Below, one piece after another: positions 35,634 through 45,572 of a stretch of DNA of 64,000 nucleotides. The translations under genes were made by a program, and so were the position numbers. The notes beneath the pieces were generated by a model. It was not told where the DNA came from and searched no databases. It saw only the letters and a program-made list of their open reading frames with translations. How positions within the stretch are numbered: the first letter of the stretch is position 1; each line of letters opens with the position of its first letter. Origin of the DNA: Apostichopus japonicus (lineage: Eukaryota > Echinodermata > Holothuroidea > Aspidochirotida > Stichopodidae); assembly GCF_037975245.1 (NCBI RefSeq), contig NC_092567.1, positions 3,023,214 to 3,087,213 on the forward strand, given 5' to 3'.

Positions 35634-36897
35634 AGTGGAGAAAGAGAGGGGAGATGGAGAGGGTGGGGATGGAGAGGGTGGGGATGGAGAGGGTGGGGGA
35701 TGGAGGGGTTTGAGGGAGATGGAGAGGTTTGATGGAGATGTAGGGGTTTGATGGAGATGGAGGGGGTTGGGGAGTTGGAGAGGGTGGGGATGGAGGGAGA
35801 TGGAGGGGTTTGAGGGAGGGGTTGGGGAGTTGGAGAGGGTGGGGGATGGAGTGGTGTGAGGGAGATGGAGCGGGTTGGGGAGTTGGAGAGGGTGGGGATG
35901 GAGGGGTTTGAGGGAGATGGAGGGGTTTGATGGAGGGGGTTGGGGAGTTGGAGAGGGTGGGGAATGGAGGGGTGTGAGGGAGATGGAGCGGGTTGGGAAG
36001 TTGGAGAGGGTGGAGATGGAGGGAGATGGAGGGGTTTGAGGGAGGGGTTGGGGAGTTGGAGAGGGTGGGGGATGGAGTGGTGTGAGGGAGATGGAGAGGG
36101 TTGGGGAGTTGGAGAGGGTGGGGATGGAGGGAGATGGAGGGGTTTGAGGGAGGGGTTGGGGAGTTGGAGAGGGTGGGGGATGGAGTGGTGTGAGGGAGAT
36201 GGAGAGGGTTGGGAAGTTGGACAGGGTGGGGATGGAGGGAGATGGAGGGTTGGAGAGGGTGGGGATGGAGGGGAGATGAATGGGTTTGATGGAGATGGAG
36301 CGGGTTAGGGCGTTGGAGAGGGTGGGGGATGGAGGGGTGTGAGGGAGGGGTTGGAGAGGGTGGGGGATTGTGGGGTGTGAGGGAGATGGAGGGGTTTGAG
36401 GGAGGGGTTTGAGAGGGTGGGGATGGAGGGAGATGGAGGGGTTTGAGGGAGGGGTTGGGGAGGGGTTGGGGAGTTGGAGAAGGTGGGGGATGGAGTGGTG
36501 TGAGGGAGATGGAGCGGGTTGGGGAGTTGGAGAGGGTGGGGGATTGTGGGGTGTGAGGGAGATGGAGGGGTTTGATGGAGCGGGTTAGGGAGTTGGAGAG
36601 GGTGGGGATGGAGGGGTTGGGGAGTTGGAGAGGGTGGGGGGATGGAGGGGTGTGAGGGAGGGGGTTGGGGAGTTGGAGAGGGTGGGGGATGGAGGGGTGT
36701 GAGGGAGATGGAAGGGGTTGGGGAGATGAATGAGGTGGGGATGGAGGGGTCTTGTGGGGTAGGAGGGGTTTGAGGGAGATGGAGGGGTTTAGGAGATGGA
36801 GTGGGTTGGGGAGATGGAGGGGTTTAGGAGATGGAGTGGGTTGGGGAGATAGAGGGGGTTGAGGAGATGGAAGGGGTTTGGGGGATGGAGGGGACGA
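35634..36897 (+). repeat. G-rich minisatellite (~1.26 kb)
   Basis: A nearly C-free G/A/T array built from shuffled units such as GGAGAGGGTGGGGATGGAG, GGGAGATGGAGGGGTTTGA and GGGTTGGGGAGTTGGAGA. A higher-order period of about 110 bp is visible (GGGGGATGGAGTGGTGTGAGGG recurs near 35846, 36067 and 36178). Dense GGG runs make four-stranded (G-quadruplex) or triplex structure likely. The 122-codon W/G-rich ORF at 35940-36308 is only the array read as protein. Confidence 0.92.
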
Positions 36898-36989
36898 TGG
36901 TTATAAACGGTATTTTTTTTATCTTTCCTAACAGGGTCAGTGCATTGCTCTTTACACGCAGTAGTTTAGTATTCAGGGCCGTAGCCTGC

Positions 36990-38286
36990 GCATGGGTAGC
37001 TGCCCTTTGAGATTTACACTTTCTAAATGAAAGTAGGCCTACGATAAATGTTCATATCATTTCTTCTGATTTAATTAGTCTGTAGTGTGCAAACTCTGAG
37101 ATTCTAGGCACGTAGTGTAGGAATGGCGGTCAAGTAACATAAGGTTTACTTTAACTGCTCATCACGTATATGCACGATCTCTGATGCGACTACTGTTTCT
37201 GGTGGTTTTTCAGAGGGGGGGGGGGGGCTGGCTGGGGCAGAGGGGGATTATAATAAAAATAAAGGTAGAGAGCTCCAAAGATTTAACCTGCATGAACAGT
37301 GTAGCAGTCTTACGTGAAACTACGGTTCATAAATATACTTATTACGTATGTTTCACTGTTATCCCCTATATTAGTGCCACAATGTTTTACTAAGAATGCA
37401 CGGTCCACTCACTCAGCTCATTCCCCCTCCCCTACCCACAGTAGGTCCTTAGATAGTGTCATGACGGTCCCTTTTTGGAAATGACCAACCCACTCAAATT
37501 TCTTGAGAAAGCGCCTGGTACCGTATATCCGCACATCAAAGCATCGCTATGTAACATATGGACGATACATTTTTTCTCGATGTTCCTTAACTGCTGCTAG
37601 GAATTCTACCCAGGCTACACCCTGATGTTTATATTTATTTTTATGATTTGTTGTTTCCGATGAAGTGAATGTACCTGAATACCAAATAGTGCTTTTCAAA
37701 TGTACTTATAATACCATATGTGTGCATGTTGTATATGTCTGGATAACTAGATAACCTTGTGTTCAAAGTTTAGATGTTTCCTTTTGGGTTTAAGTTTAAA
37801 TCTGAATAATCATGATTAATGCCATAAGTTACATCAGGAGGTGAAATAGATAAGTCTTTTTAATTCAAGGCTAATCTTGTCAAATGTGACTTTTATTAAA
37901 TATGACACATCAATTCAGGCACCAAACAGAAGTAAACCTGAAGATTTGTAGAGTCCGACTCCTGGACCACTGGCGGGGATTCGCCCCTGAACCCCACCCA
38001 AAAAGGCTTTGCGCCAAGTCGACTCCTTCGGTTTATTCATGTTTCCTATTTATGCCCCCTACCCCACCCAACTCTCAATTCGAATTGATACTCCTGATCA
38101 GAGCATGATGGATTTAACTTAAAGCAGCTGGTTGTGTTTGTAGCTTTATATCCTACACCTATATACTGGTGAAATAATCACTGTCTACTGTTAATTTGTA
38201 GTAATAACTGATTAGTGAAACAATATGTTCCCAAAACTCGAGTCTGTCACATCTCAAAACAAAGGAAGAAACATTAAGCAGTATTA
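36990..38286. other. no gene recognised
   Basis: Contains a G-run at about 37216-37228 and short frames only. Confidence 0.35.
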
Positions 38287-38881
38287 TCCTAACCAGGGGC
38301 GTATCCAGGATTTTCTAACCCGGGGGCGCGAATTACTATCTAAGCGGAGCGCCACCATCGGTTGGCGCGCAGCGTACAAGAAAATTTCTGGTTTTGATAC
38401 CACCCAGATCACCGGAAATGGCACCTCTCGGGCTTGAAAATGACCAACCAGATGTACACTTTTTGCCTGAGAACCTTGCAAGTATTTCCCGATAGTTTTT
38501 TTTTTTCCATCCATAACCTTTTTGAAGATTGTCACCAGTCACAAATCATGTTCGACCTCATCGCATGTCCTGTGGATCATTGCTTTTTATAGGTGATTCT
38601 ACGTCGCGGCCCACAATATCCGTCAGGCCCACTTTTCAAGGTTCCAAGCCCATTATTTGTTCAGAATTTGAAAATTCACATTTTTCGTGAATAAACTCAC
38701 TTCAAAACATACCCATAATGTTGCACAAAATTTCATCTATGGACAACCAATATAGAAAAACCTTCAACCCCTAACAGACCGGTCAAAATTGCACGAGAAG
38801 AGGGCAGTGTGATAAAGAATGTTGGTCAGAAATTTTCGAAAATTCAGACAGTTAATTTATTGGTGTACAAATATTAAAACC

Positions 38882-40390
38882 CATGGGCGGCGATCCTGGG
38901 GGGAAGGGGGGATATATCCCCCCCCCATGAAAATGGGTGGAGGGGATGTAATACACCATATTCCCCCACCAAATGCCAGGGATAAGAATATTTTCATGCC
39001 TACATTTATGCATCATCGTTATTGTACGGCTCTTTTTTAGCTTCATTTCTCGCCTACCATAAACGCAGTGCGATCTTTTCAAATAAAGCGTCTTTATAAA
39101 GCAAGAATAGTTGACTGTAGGCTTCATTGGCCCTAGAACAACAAAATGTATTATTGCGCCCACGGTATTGATATAGTACATATATGCACCCTCATAGTAT
39201 TCATATCCATCGAGGTAAATGAATCTGGAGGATTCATGTCAATTGGGCGCGAGCGTACCATGCATGGAGGGTCATGTGATGTGTTCCAGGGTAGTACCAA
39301 ACTGATATTTCTCTGTAGCAGTTCGAGAATAGTGTTAGTTACTTCGTAAAAGATTTGTCGGTTCGGACATGGAACTAACGGCATAAGAAGGTACTGGTAC
39401 TTCAGGCCTACGAAATAGTGCTAATAATGCTAACGTTAGACATGCTGGCACAGAACAAGTATAGATACATTGGGCTTGCAGCGGAAAATGTCGATGTCGA
39501 TGTCTGAATTGTATTTCAAGAACGATTTTTTGTCGAAAAGGATTGTTGAACTGGACGTGTTGCTGTGGGGAAATGTTTAGTTCAGTGCAACCACGGAATT
39601 CTCCATGGGACAGAGCCTAATGCTGCTCGACGGGAATATAGCTACACGTCAGGCTACAGGCAAGGTTATTGCTAGGTAACGGGTGCACGTCGCCTGCTGC
39701 TCTAAGCACGCATACACATTTACGTACTAGTTGGGTGAAATCATCATGCGTAATGGGGAGAGTAATATATTAGTACCACCCTGAAACACATCACATGACC
39801 CTCCATGCATGGTACGCGCGCGCCCAATTGACATGAATCCTCCAGATTCATTTACCTCGATGATTCATATAGGCCCTATAGTAGGCCTACACACGTACAT
39901 GTTCCCTCGAACAGCTGAGAATCTCACGTTACCACGGTAAAGCTAAATACACATTTCACCTGGATGCCCTAGCAATCGGTACCTAGGAATGTAACTATGT
40001 GTAATTGTGTATTGCATGTGTATAGGCCTATAATAGCCTGCATGAGGCCATTTTCTTCATCGAATAATATCAAAGAGTTCTCGAACATTCTAACGTAGCG
40101 CCTGAAACAAGATTGACAGGGGCAATTTTCCCAAAAGAACACCCGAAATTTAAAAAAAAATTATTTTGGATCCTGATTATGAGATATTTCGGACATGATA
40201 TCCCTATTTTAAAGTTGGGAATATGCCGCTTGGAAACCTCGGGAAGTGCCGTTTCCAGCCATCTAGAGGGTTTGTTAATCCCAAAATTTTCTTGTACGCT
40301 TCGCGCCAACACATGGTGGCGCTACGCTTAGATAGTCAACAAGGTCATATCCCCCCCCCCCCCACTCGGAAGTACGGATCGCCGCCCATG
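38882..40390 (-). mobile_element. hAT-like 1.5-kb element nested in copy B (TSD TTAAAACC)
   Basis: The ends CATGGGCGGCGATC and GATCGCCGCCCATG are perfect 14-bp inverted repeats. A perfect 8-bp duplication TTAAAACC lies at 38874-38881 and 40391-40398. Copy A of the host has a single TTGCAACC at the matching point (near 14093), the empty site. The shared core is on the minus strand at 40238-40337, 53 bp from the right end. It contains the foldback element 39207-39862. It codes for nothing recognisable. Confidence 0.88.
39207..39862. mobile_element. foldback element nested in 38882-40390 (TSD ATTCATAT)
   Basis: The left arm (39208-39300, from ATCGAGGTAAATGAATCTGG through CCATGCATGGAGGGTCATGTGATGTG) is inverted-repeated at about 39768-39862 with few mismatches, giving ~95-bp arms. 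ATTCATAT occurs at 39199-39206 and 39863-39870, an 8-bp target duplication with a one-base slip at the left boundary. The centre has no coding motif. Confidence 0.78.
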
Positions 40391-41130
40391 TTAAAACCTC
40401 TTACAACGGCTATTATAAAACTTGGTTGAAGGAAATGAAAAAAAATAGCAGATATTTCCGAAACCGAACACTACACACATAGGCGTGGGAGGCGCGGGGG
40501 GGGGGGGGCTGCAGCCCCTAATTCGCCATTTCTAATGTAAAAGAGAGTTTTGACATAATTGGACCTCCATGCCTTTTTCTCCATCTACATAAGACATTTC
40601 GTTGTTTACATTAGCATCCCGCGGTACACTGCGCAACTTTCACGGACCGTACGGTACACGATGGCATGCGATGTAGGGTAAATAACCGATGCTTGTTTAT
40701 AAAAGAGGAAAAATGGAAACGTCAAAAATGTAATTGTCGGTGTAAGGGGTAGGGTGAGGCAAACGCCCCTTCCGAAATCCTTGATCCGTCACTGGCTACC
40801 CTGTGTATATAATAGGGACCAGCGCTGTAATGATGTCACTGTTCCTCTTTCTCTTCCCGGTGTCTTGGCGTTTTTCTTCTACTCCCTCTTTTTCTCCTTT
40901 TCTCTCTTTCTTCTTTTTCTTTTCCCTTCCTTCCTCTTCTCCTCCTCTTTTTCCCCCTCTTTTTTCCTTTTTCTTCTCTTTTTTCTCTCCTCCTTTTCTT
41001 ACCCGGGGGGCGCGCGCCCCCAACGCCCCCTCCCTGGATACGCGCCTGCTAACAATCCGGTGTTACCACCCGCCACTATATCGGTTAGTAGCGTTCGGGG
41101 GTGGGAGTGGGGATTTAAATGCATTTGTCT

Positions 41131-41918
41131 ATGGAACGCGAAAAGCGCAAACTTATTTCGTTGCTAAGTTTAACGTAAGTTTAGACAACGACGTAAGTTT
41201 AGACAACGGAATTTTAGACATCAACGTGAGTTTGAGCAACAGCATGGTGAAACAGCAGCAACAACTTTAGTTTAGGCAACAACAAACTTAGATTAGACAA
41301 CGAAATCAGTTTGCCCTTTTCGCGCTTACGTTGTTGCTATCGGCGCTGTTCAACCAGGGAGCTGCTACTCTAACTCCCTGGTTCAACAATTGCTTTACCA
41401 CATGGGCTTCATATGATTACTATACGCAGGGGGTTGGTTCTTGCTGCCTGGGTTTAGGAAAACAGTCCCGTGGACAAGGCCGCCTTTGTTCTTCGCATAT
41501 ACGGGAAGTTTCTAGAGGAGCAAAGTGGGCGGGGTCAGCTCATGTAAGTAGCATGGTGGAGAGCGTTTACCGGTTTGTAATTGGGTTGGGATACATGTCA
41601 ATCTTTCTATTTCGTAATTGGTCAGCAAATTAACGACGTGTATGTATATACAGCGCAAGTTGAACGGAACCAACTTCAGACGGCAACGTAGGTTTAGACA
41701 ACAACGTAAGTTTAGGCAGCAACGTAAGTTTAGGCAAAAACGTAAGTTTAGGCAGCAACGTAAGTTTAGACAACAACGTAAGTTTAGACAACAACGTAAG
41801 TTTAGACAACAACGTAAGTTTGAGAAACAACATGATAAAACAGCAGCAACAACTTTAGTTTAGACAGCAACAAACTTAGTTTAGACAACGAAATATGGTT
41901 TCCCTTTTCGCGTTCCAT
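41131..41918. mobile_element. foldback element with 18-bp repeat arms
   Basis: The left end ATGGAACGCGAAAAGCGCAAAC and right end CCCTTTTCGCGTTCCAT are inverted repeats. Flanks are ATTTGTCT (41123-41130) and ATTTGTCC (41919-41926), a candidate 8-bp duplication with one mismatch. Both halves carry AACGTAAGTTTAGACAAC-type 18-bp units and the phrase ACAGCAGCAACAACTTTAGTTTAG, in the same orientation, so the interior was also duplicated. A 10-bp-stem hairpin (AACCAGGGAG/CTCCCTGGTT) lies near 41352-41384. Confidence 0.65.
41680..41830 (+). repeat. 18-bp tandem array AACGTAAGTTTAGRCARC
   Basis: Eight or so consecutive 18-bp units, each containing CGTAAGT. Because 18 is a multiple of three, every frame stays open, and it reads as FRQQRK repeats on the plus strand and LTLLSK on the minus strand. 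These are products of the repeat, not evidence for a gene. A shorter stretch of the same units lies at 41171-41215. Confidence 0.9.
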
Positions 41919-41929
41919 ATTTGTCCACC

Positions 41930-42990
41930 AGGAATGTTGAAATTAGACAAGAAGTTGGCGGATTTGATATGAGAGAATGGAGTATTACATTTATATAATT
42001 AAGTGCTTAGACACGATTGAGGTGTTGGTTATGATATGTAATATTTCATAACTTGGTCTGAACATGACACAGACTGAGAGGTACACAATGTATATATGAG
42101 CAGCTTTATCTTGCTTTATCTGCCTCGATTTATTTTAATTCCTCTCCTGACTCGCGAACAGCGAGAACAGTCTCGCAATGAAAATGAAGCTTGCATACGA
42201 AGAAATGCCTAGATGGGTGAAACTATCTTTCACCTTTTCACATCCCTGCCCCCAACGTCTCCCCCCCCCCCAACGTGTCCCATCTCCATTTTATACGCTC
42301 ATTTCAAAGAAATTGAATGACTTGTAGATTTGAGGCCTAAGCGCTGAGGAAGTATCGTACATGAAATGTGTAGCATTCGTTAATTTTGCTCAGTTCTGAG
42401 TCACTGTGTACCTGCAGTGCTAGAACACACTTAAGTCAATGATATGTAATCGACGTGTAATCTTTACTTGTAACGGCGATGAAATCGGAATATATATCAC
42501 GCTACTCATATTATTTATTTAACCTTTCGTCACTCGACACAGTATTTAAATAACAAACAAACTGTTTACCATATCACTGATATAGTTATTTGTTGATACT
42601 TTGATCCATATATGCATATTCTATATTAGGATCGTGCAAACACATCAAACACGAAATACTCGATGAGGGGGCTTAATTACAGCACATAGTTTTGTCATTG
42701 CCAGTTCCTGTTATACCAGGGAGCTCTCTCAGTGAAGTTCCCTAATTATAACAGGGAGCTCTCTATGTAACAGCTCCATTGTGGTAGCATGCAGATCTTT
42801 CTTAAACAGATCGAGTTATACCATAGAACTGAGTGACAGCTCCTTGTTTCTCTTCAGTCCGTGACAGATCTTTGCTAGGTATGAAGCTACACGTGCACTA
42901 CATTATATGGCATGGACGCCATGTACAACAGCTCCCTGCATGGGGTCATAGACAGCAGGATTTCAAAAGTGGAGGACAAATTTCCCACAG
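41930..42990 (+). repeat. low-copy duplication, segment 2 (partner ~50560-51740)
   Basis: Shared with 50560-51740: GAATGTTGAAA..AGACAAG, ATTACAT..ATATAATTAAG, ACGATTGAGG, then AACAAACAAACTGTTTACCATATCACTGAT versus AACAAACTAACAGTTTACCATATCACTGAT, and finally the CAGCTCC/GGGAGCT palindromic units (42700-42960 here, many more there). Confidence 0.65.
42700..42960 (+). repeat. short array of palindromic CAGGGAGCTC units
   Basis: A few units such as TATACCAGGGAGCTCTCTCAGTG and TATAACAGGGAGCTCTCTATGTAACAGCTCC. They correspond to the larger array at 51115-51745. Confidence 0.7.
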
Positions 42991-43154
42991 ATTGATTTAG
43001 TTAGGTTCCTGAACCTTTGTAGCAGGACTAGAGTCAAACTAAGGATTTTATAGAGGAGAGGATGGTATCCTGTGATCATTCAAGCCGACTACCACGTAGG
43101 TGTTTCTGGTGTTCACCTATCCCCACTCCCCCTCCCCCCCCCCCAAAAAAAAAA

Positions 43155-43330
43155 ATTGGTGCACTCTGGGGCATATTTAGAATATAATTTTCATCAATAA
43201 ATATATATAAGTAGCTCTTAATACAAGGTTGTGCTGATAAATACTTTCTGTGAGGTTGCAAAAGGGAGAGGGGTCTAGTAGAAGTCTAATTCTTCAACAG
43301 CTGAACGGCAACATCATCCCCCCCCCCCTA
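43155..43330 (+). repeat. dispersed repeat related to 17300-17480
   Basis: Shared phrases are TGGTGCACTCTGGGGCATATTTAGA (compare TGGTGCACCCTGAGGCATAATTAGA at 17309) and AGCTGAACGGCAACATCATCCCCC (compare AGCTGAATGTAACATTGTCCCCC at 17454). Both have a poly-G/C run nearby. A partial third copy is near 16770. Confidence 0.5.
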
Positions 43331-43689
43331 AGTGACGATGGGCGGTCGAGCACCCTTACCCCCCTCCCGCCCCTCCTTGGCATGCCATTGTTCGTAGGGT
43401 ATACACCATACACAAGGAATATTATTTACTGTTGTAACTCCATTTCATAACCTCTTTAATATGTTAGAATAATAATGAATTGCAATGCCGTACTTATATT
43501 GCTGATAATTGTTTACCAAATGTTTTCTTGGTTAGTTTTGCCTATAGCAATTACATTATGTGGTCTGACCGAATGACGTCATATAGGCCTACTTTCTATA
43601 TAATGGGTCAAAATGCTTAGTAGAAATTGAGACAAAAACGTGCTGACCTTAACATTTAATGACTTCTCACATCACTTTGCAATACATAG

Positions 43690-43900
43690 CTTATAAAGAA
43701 CGGTTTTTAATTCTGAATAAAACATCACCCACCCTCTCCTCCCCTAGGGATTGTTAGGGTGTAATGGACCTTCCTTCAGAAGCAATCATTCGATTTATAA
43801 AGAGATTTAATTGGTTTTCTTGGTGGTGTCCGACATATATGGTACTGCTATGGTTGAAAGTTTCCTGATTAATAACAAATTTTACTCTGCAGATCAAGGT
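43690..43900 (+). repeat. low-copy duplication, segment 3 (partner ~49940-50150)
   Basis: GGGTGTAATGGACCTTC...CATTCGATTT.TAAA..GATTTAATTG.TTT matches GGGTGTATTGGACCTTC...AATTCGATTTCTAAATGGATTTAATTG near 49990. Both continue to GATCAAGGT.TTT. The order of segments 2 and 3 is swapped between the two loci, as expected for a rearranged or tandem-derived duplication. Confidence 0.65.
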
Positions 43901-43921
43901 TTTTACGTTTTTTGTTTTTTT

Positions 43922-44300
43922 TTAAAGAATTCCTCAAGCGGCTGAGTGACCAATATATTAGTGAACTTTGTATAATGTATAGGGCCAGAGACTGTATGAT
44001 TCGTTTGTGTCCATGACGTATACCCAACCATTCATAATTCATGTTCGCCTTTACATACAGAACATTCATGTGGAAGGTAATGTAAACCCTAATTCACTGA
44101 AAATGATATATTTATACCCTCTCATGTGTATGTATCTGGTTGATGATTATTCATGAGATGCTGATTATATTGTTTACTGTTTAAAACTTAAAATCCTCTT
44201 TTTCTTTGTGTTTCATTGTTTTTCATTCCTAGCCATTTTCCGTTGTTCATATATACTTGTATAATAATGCTTTATATATAAAATTATACATTGTTAACTC
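43922..44300 (+). repeat. low-copy duplication, segment 1' (partner 35222-35620)
   Basis: Partner of 35222-35620. It continues to 45507-45572 after the insertion of the foldback element 44405-45160. Confidence 0.7.
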
Positions 44301-44404
44301 CAGCTGAACTTAAAAGAGGTGAGTTATTGTTGTTATGTTTGTACATTGCATTTATACTTACACTATTAAACTAAGGATGCTGTAGTACTACTCCGTATGT
44401 AAAG

Positions 44405-45160
44405 GGGGTACACCCCTCAGTCCGACAAGTTTTCAGTCCGACAAGTTTTCAATCCGAAAATAAATACACGTTTTCAGTCCGAAAATGTTTTCAGTTGGGG
44501 AGTGAAAGCAGTTTTAATGCCATAATATCACAAATAAAATGTGAAATCCCGAACTGATAGTAAAGATATCGATTGAATCTTTCGTATTTACTCATAATTG
44601 ACAAATAAGGAGTTAAGTTTTAAAAAATATATTGGAATTTTCGGTCCCCCTGGGACCTTCGTCAGCAATATTGGTAGTTGAATGAAAAGTACAAAATGAA
44701 ACACAATGAAAGTATGACGCTTGGTTTAAAGTGTAAATTGCATTGATGGAATTAGAACCAAACAAACCATGACTATACAGGAAGCTGCAGGAGCGAAGAA
44801 CGGATTATATATGTTTGTAGAACTGATAGTTGTTAAGGGGTCCGAAGTCTTTGTTGAGGCCGGTGATGTGAGACTTAATACAAAAGATTCAATCGATTTT
44901 TTTACTATTAGTTCGTTTATTGGTGATATTATGGCATTAAAACTGCTTTCATTCCCTAACTGAAAACGTGTTTCTCATTTTCGGACTGAAAACGTGTATT
45001 TCATTTTCGGACTGAAAACGTGAATTTTATTTTCGGACTGAAAACGTGAATTTTATTTTCGGACTGAAAACGTGTCGGCCTGAAAACTCGTTTTTTTCGG
45101 ACTGAGAACGTGGTTTTTTATTTTCGGACTGAAAACTTGTCGGACTGAAAACGTGTACCC
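44405..45160. mobile_element. foldback element built from GTCCGAAAA repeats (TSD ATGTAAAG)
   Basis: A perfect 8-bp duplication ATGTAAAG (44397-44404 and 45161-45168) flanks an element starting GGGGTACACCCC and ending GTGTACCC. The left arm (44415-44495) repeats CAGTCCGACAAGTTTT and CAGTCCGAAAA. The right arm (44960-45155) is the inverse, with about seven tandem units of ATTTTCGGACTGAAAACGTG at ~26-bp spacing. The unit count differs between arms. The centre (44500-44955) is AT-rich with one short ORF (44769-44963) of no recognised family. Confidence 0.88.
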
Positions 45161-45572
45161 ATGTAAAGTACTGGTTAGAATTGAAATCTAAACCACGCTA
45201 CCTATTAGTTTGGTATCTCGGTACATGTTATCACGAAGCAGTGTTTTGATCCCAAATGTCTCAGAAAACAGTGTGTGTTAACTAACCCTCCTCTTCCCGG
45301 GGTCTGGAACGACTTGTCTGTTTGTTTGATATTGCTAGTATTTACATACAATGCGCTAGTTGTACACAGTTTCCATAGTACAAAGTAAGCCTATATTTCA
45401 CTCGATATACGATGAAAAGCGTGACCCACTACATGGAGTCACACATGGAGTCACATATATTGTGGAATTACTAGGGATGGGATGGTGATGGGGGCGTGAT
45501 GGTTAAAGACGGTGTTTGTTTTATCTTTCCTTACATCCAGTGCATAGCCATGTACACGCAGTAGTTTAATAT

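Larger units (their letters stand above)
38294..41048 (+). mobile_element. TIR element, copy B (carries a 1.5-kb insertion)
   Basis: Ends CAGGGGCGTATCCAGG and CCTGGATACGCGCCTG are inverted repeats, and CTAAC is repeated on both sides (38289-38293 and 41049-41053). The sequence is collinear with copy A at 13513-15649: core at 38335-38436, then TCATGTTCGACCT...GGTGATTCTACGTC, then TCCGAAACCGAACACTACACACATAGGCG, then the T/C-rich tract. Copy B lacks both insertions of copy A but has its own at 38882-40390. No transposase is visible. Confidence 0.75.

Noticed and set aside
35940-36308. 122-codon W/G-rich ORF
   Set aside because: It is the G-rich minisatellite read in frame; composition and repeats follow the DNA array, and neighbouring parts are open too.
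41618-41863. Basic FRQQRK-repeat ORF
   Set aside because: An 18-bp repeat keeps all frames open; both strands give repeat proteins, and there is no start context or other domain.
44412-45160. CRISPR-like array of regularly spaced repeats
   Set aside because: Units are contiguous with little spacer variation and are inverted between the two arms, in animal DNA; it is a foldback transposon.
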